A DNA stretch of 64,000 nucleotides. It comes from Thuidium tamariscinum. Its lineage: Eukaryota; Streptophyta; Bryopsida; Hypnales; Thuidiaceae. Under the pieces are notes generated by a model. That model searched no databases. It was given only the letters and a program-made list of their open reading frames with translations, and was not told the DNA's origin. Below, piece by piece: positions 60,101 through 64,000 of the stretch (position 1 is the first letter of the stretch; each line of letters begins with the position of its first letter). Location of the stretch: the NCBI GenBank assembly GCA_947034885.2, contig OX344751.2, forward strand, positions 3,348,001 through 3,412,000, read 5' to 3'. A program made the translations under genes and the position numbers.

Positions 60101-60843
60101 TCTTTATTGACAGGTGGTAGTTTTTTGCATGTTGGGACTTTTCCCCAACTTCTTCATTGAGGTTGTTGTGAATTTTTTGCACTAGTATCAGTTGGCTTGT
60201 CAATGAAAAGAATTTTCAAAGGACTCTTTGACAGCAATGGTTGATTGCATGAAAAGGTGGGTAATAATGTGGATAATTCAAAATATTATAGCCAATTTCT
60301 ATGATAGTTTTAAAATATTTTGAGTTCCCTTTCTCAAACATTAATGTAATGCTTGTATGCATATAGTAATTATGGCTTTATAATTATATATTCATAGCAG
60401 AAAAATTTGGTAATCATTTGTAATGATGGTTAATTATTTCACTTGACAAATGAGTGTATGATGACTAAATCACCTATAGTATACCAATAGTGTAAAATTG
60501 ATGAATGTGCAAACATATGTAGATATAAATTTATGAATTCTAAAATATATGAAAATACAAGTTAGAGACTTAAATGTTAAGAATTATATTCATGTCCTAA
60601 TGAATGTAATGTTTGTTTTAGGGCTGTAATGACCTTCATAACACATTTAGGAACATGGCAAAAATCCAATTTCAATTTGGTTAGGATTCATGCCATGAAA
60701 CACTACTCTTCTTCAATTCGACGTTCAGGAACTCCTATTGAATACAGTTCAAACATGTATGAGAATTTGCATATAGCATTGGTGGAAACGGCATATAAGG
60801 CTAGCAACAAAAAACAATTTCTTGATTTTATTGATATACAATA
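57163..60843 (+). pseudogene. Plavaka-type (CMC superfamily) transposase, broken
   Basis: Fragments in the right order, split by introns or decay. N-terminus 57163-57513 (or from Met 57181) has a C2H2-like finger (FKCKWCSAGPFRHKRSLSTH). 57550-57700 reads SDIDRLFKQLLFHPSF. 58085-58366 holds the hallmark VPIILYSDKTSLSNTGK followed by HPIYFSIANIS. 58668-58760 has CNPFGTEQQVCPRLYAYVCD. 58910-59085 is Cys-rich (CSMCMCP) and ends RLHSLHPVE. 59398-59540 has PYLVINVDMLHQADLGIFK. 60629-60841 has ...LVRIHAMKHYSSSIRRSGTP and ENLHIALVETAYKASNKK. This order matches Plavaka transposases, best known from fungi. Stops (such as 57511, 59538) and gaps make it inactive. Some gaps end in AG or begin with GT and may be real introns. 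Confidence 0.75.
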
Positions 60844-63800
60844 GAAGATTAGAAGTTGTGAGTTCTTCTAACTCCACCCTCGAGCTAAAAGTTTATCACG
60901 CGGATCCTGTGTCTAATTGAATTTTCTCTCTAGTTGGGTGTACAAAGAGAGCCTTCCAAGCAATGAACTCTTTTAGTCACGTCTTTAAGTGTTGTTAGTC
61001 TAAATTGAGTCTATGACTTTAACTATTCTATTCTAAAATTCAACTAAGCTAGTCTACCCTATTTTACTTTATCAAATGATATTGTGCCCAAGTCTAATTC
61101 CAAGCATTTGGTAAAAAGAAACTTAGTAACAAAACAATGAGAATAAAAATCAAATGAGATCGATTTACCTCTTCGGCGTAAATCTCCATAGTCCCGTTGT
61201 CAAACATCATCATGTGGAGATATTCTCCCACGACCTCGCTATCAAAATCATCCCGGCTCCCCATCTAATTCGTAGTAATTCTCACGTTGTTGGTCAATTA
61301 AATCTATCCTAATTAAAAGAAAACTAAAAGTTATGTAGATCTAATTTAATTGCGTAATCTTTTTAATTCCTAAATCTCCGGTAATTAGAAAATACTGCAA
61401 TTCGGCTTAGTCTACCTATTTGGTTAAGTCCTTAGTAAATCCTCTATCCTAAATAATCAATGAAAATTTAATGGTTAGTTTTTGTTATTGTTAGTTTTAT
61501 TCTTTTGATCAACATTCGAATTTTCAAATGAAATTAATTATTTTGAATAGAAATTATCATCAAATCCTTTCAAATCTAATTAATTTTTAATTCTTGTTAA
61601 TTCTTAAATAAATTGGTTGTCAATTTGTCTTCTTCCTTTTGTCTTATTAAATATTTTAAAATCAAAAACTATCATCAAATCTTTTCAAATCTAATTAATT
61701 TTGAATTGGCGTTAATTTGAAAAGAAATTGGTTGGCAATTTGTTTGTTTCTTTTTTGGCTTATTAGGCCTAATAAAACAAAACCAATAAAATCCAAACCT
61801 TCTAAGAATCTAATTAATGACTAACTACTAAAGAATGTAGAACATTCCTAAAGGAAAAGAATAACTTCAATAGTAATATTCTAAGGAAATTGGTATTTTA
61901 TTCCCAAGGGTCAACCCCAAAGAATAAGAATCAATTTCAATAGTGTTATTCCGTGGAAATGAATTTTTTAATAGGAGTTGTTTCTCATGTTAGGATTCTC
62001 TCACCTTAATCTCTCCTAATTGTCTCCCTTCTTTCTCATTCTTGTTTTGCAATAGTTTGCGATGTTTTGAGAGAGAAGTGGCTATGGCGGAAGAATGTGT
62101 ATGGAGTTTTGGTGAAGAATTTGTGAAATCTCAAAAATTAGATTTGTGTGAAAATCACGAAAAAATGTGGGGTTGTGACTTCAACTGCCAACCCAATGAT
62201 TTTCTAAGAAATTAAGTTTTTGTGGTGTCATGTGGTTTTCAGTTTGCACTCACCAATTTCGGACTCAGCCCTGGACTCCTCCCTAGACTCCGAACTTCCT
62301 AGACGCCGAATACCCAGACCCCCGGGCTTCGCTCAGATCCCGGCTGCTCCGTCGGACCCCCGTGGAGGCGCCACATGGTGGGGCGTTATTCGCCCGCCCC
62401 CGTCCTGGCCTTCCCGCTGGTCCTTCGTTCTGGCCTTGGCTGGTCCGAATGGGCTAGACTCTGGCTAGTTTTTTCCTTTGTAGTTTTGTTTTGTTTTGGA
62501 ATTTTCAATAATTGGGATAATTCTATAACTACTAAGGGGAAGTTGCTAATATGACTAGATTTCAACAATGCTCAAGCATTAGCAGTCCAATATCTGGAGA
62601 ATTTGTTGAACAACCGTAATCTCTTACTATGGGAATGTTTCACCCTTCACGAATATAATGGTGGTAGGTGGCTTTTGGTTTTAAGACTTTACGCAATTGT
62701 ATTTGGGCAAGGTTCAAAGCTTTGCCGTCTTGAGCTTCTTGTAACAGGATTTTAAGGATTTTATTAGCAAAAGGAGGTACACATGACAGTGTTTGAACCG
62801 AATTTTGGCGTTTAATACTTGAAATTTCCACGGATCAATGGAACAACAAGAAGGTGAGGAAAAGCCTCTAATGCAAAAGTATGAACGAAAAATCACTTGA
62901 AGGGGCCCTAAGCCTTCAAAATTGAAAAGAAACAATTAGACTTGGCCAAGTCTTTTGGTCCAAGTAGTGCTCCGACCACGTCGGTAGCACAATTGAAGAG
63001 AATGGAACAAGGTATCAATGTGAGAAATAAGGGTGCTGGCAACCTCGAGGGGGGCCTTTATATACCCGTGGCTAGGCCCCTTTTGGTAATTGCCAGTGAA
63101 AATACTTTGTTACTTTCTATCCTAAACTATCCTAATGTAATTCCAAAATAATACTTGTTTAATGGTGAAAATTTCTAAAAACATCTCCATTTGGCTAATG
63201 AAATCTTGGCCAAATCAAATCCAAGATCTTAATCCAAGATATTTTGGAATCAACCCTAATTTACGTAGATATTTTGAAAATTAACCAAAAGTCATTTTGA
63301 AAATTGTCTTTCTTTAGCCCAAAGATGGCTTTTTACGCAAGAAAGAGATCTTGACCAAATCCAATCTTTGATTTTCCAAGAGATATTTCCAAAATCACTC
63401 CTAATTAACCGCAATTAACGATTAAAAAGTCAAACTAAGAGCTGACCCTCTCTATCTTTTAGGGAACAACTTGAAACGGAAAATTGTCTACGCCATTGTC
63501 TTCAAAAGACCCCAATTAGCCAAAGGGACTCATTACCCCTCACTCCTAGGCCGTTTGCGCGCCCAAATTGGAATTACGGTAACTCCAATTAAAAGTCAAA
63601 AATCTAACTTTTAGGATTTGCGCATTTTGATGAATCTGTCAGGCTAGGGTTGTTAGGAATGTCTGTGAGAGTAAGGAATGACTCCATATTTGCGACAATT
63701 GGACATCATTCGCTCCTGATACGCCGGTCAACCCACCGCCAACTTGTAAATTCCATTGAAATTCAATGTCGATGCCGGTTCTGGTAGTTGGGAATGTTGG

Positions 63801-64000
63801 AATGTCTTCAAACTTGACTAGGCAATTATTAAGCACACAAAAACCTATCCTAATTTTTAGTGAGATTTTACCGCATCATACGTAATTTCTAGGAATTTAC
63901 AAACATTTCTATGTGCGGTTGACTTCCCATGGAGTCAACGTGGAATTTCGGAAAAATCCGAAATAAATTGGGTAACATCTAGGGCACTCCTAGATTCTTC
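60844..64000. other. Unassigned sequence, no gene supported
   Basis: 60.85-62.2 kb is AT-rich with gene-flank character (CTCTCTAGTTGGGTGT, TTAATCTCTCCTAATTG). 62.25-62.47 kb is a sharp GC-rich patch (CCCGTGGAGGCGCC). 62.6-64 kb has mid-GC sequence without a long frame. It may be part of a retroelement LTR or leader reaching past the window, but no LTR pair, primer site or pol domain is visible. Confidence 0.4.

Overview
This is a nuclear genomic window from a land plant. The signs are one split host gene for cuticular wax synthesis (11 exons, GT-AG introns), a Ty3-type LTR retrotransposon primed by plant tRNA-Asp, many small inverted-repeat transposons and AT-rich spacers. A Plavaka-type transposase relic and a wax gene mixing CER3-like and CER1-like features fit a non-seed plant (moss, lycophyte or fern) better than a flowering plant, but I cannot fix the species.

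Layout. 1-6.0 kb: AT-rich spacer with an intact and a decayed copy of a transposon family whose ends read GGGTSRTTGCAAGAAACAC. 6.04-25.90 kb: a cluster of near-perfect hairpins, split by a 19.6-kb LTR retrotransposon (6157-25766, sense on the minus strand) with two 2,400-bp LTRs, a CCTTC target duplication, a tRNA-Asp primer site, two extra leader ORFs, gag, pol (protease, reverse transcriptase, RNase H, integrase) and a large extra ORF region beyond integrase. The LTRs look identical, yet the internal frames carry six nonsense codons, frameshifts and a 299-bp inverted-repeat insertion in integrase. So it inserted recently but is broken. 26-38 kb: a nest of small transposons: a Harbinger-like MITE, a CACTA-type palindrome, a 1.1-kb foldback, four members of an AATTTCATTAAAATGGC family and its nesting partners, plus a decayed 1.8-kb ORF with four nonsense codons. 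38.7-46.0 kb: the one clearly functional gene, a CER3/CER1-like wax-alkane gene on the plus strand, with two MITEs in its fourth intron. 46-57 kb: AT-rich spacer with a possible minus-strand gene relic near 51-52 kb and a 96-bp tandem repeat. 57.2-60.8 kb: a broken Plavaka-family (CMC superfamily) transposase. 60.8-64 kb: unassigned sequence.

How it fits together. Apart from the wax gene, almost everything is mobile DNA in layers. Two insertions can be undone on paper: the retrotransposon out of a hairpin, and one GGGT element out of an older MITE. Both give independent proof of boundaries and target duplications. The nonsense codons in the two decayed long frames are almost all TAG or TGA, as expected from loss of methylated cytosines in CAG and CGA codons. 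The main unexplained structure is a short motif (sense GTCWAATTG) repeated very densely in the LTRs and the 3' third of the retrotransposon but not in gag-pol.
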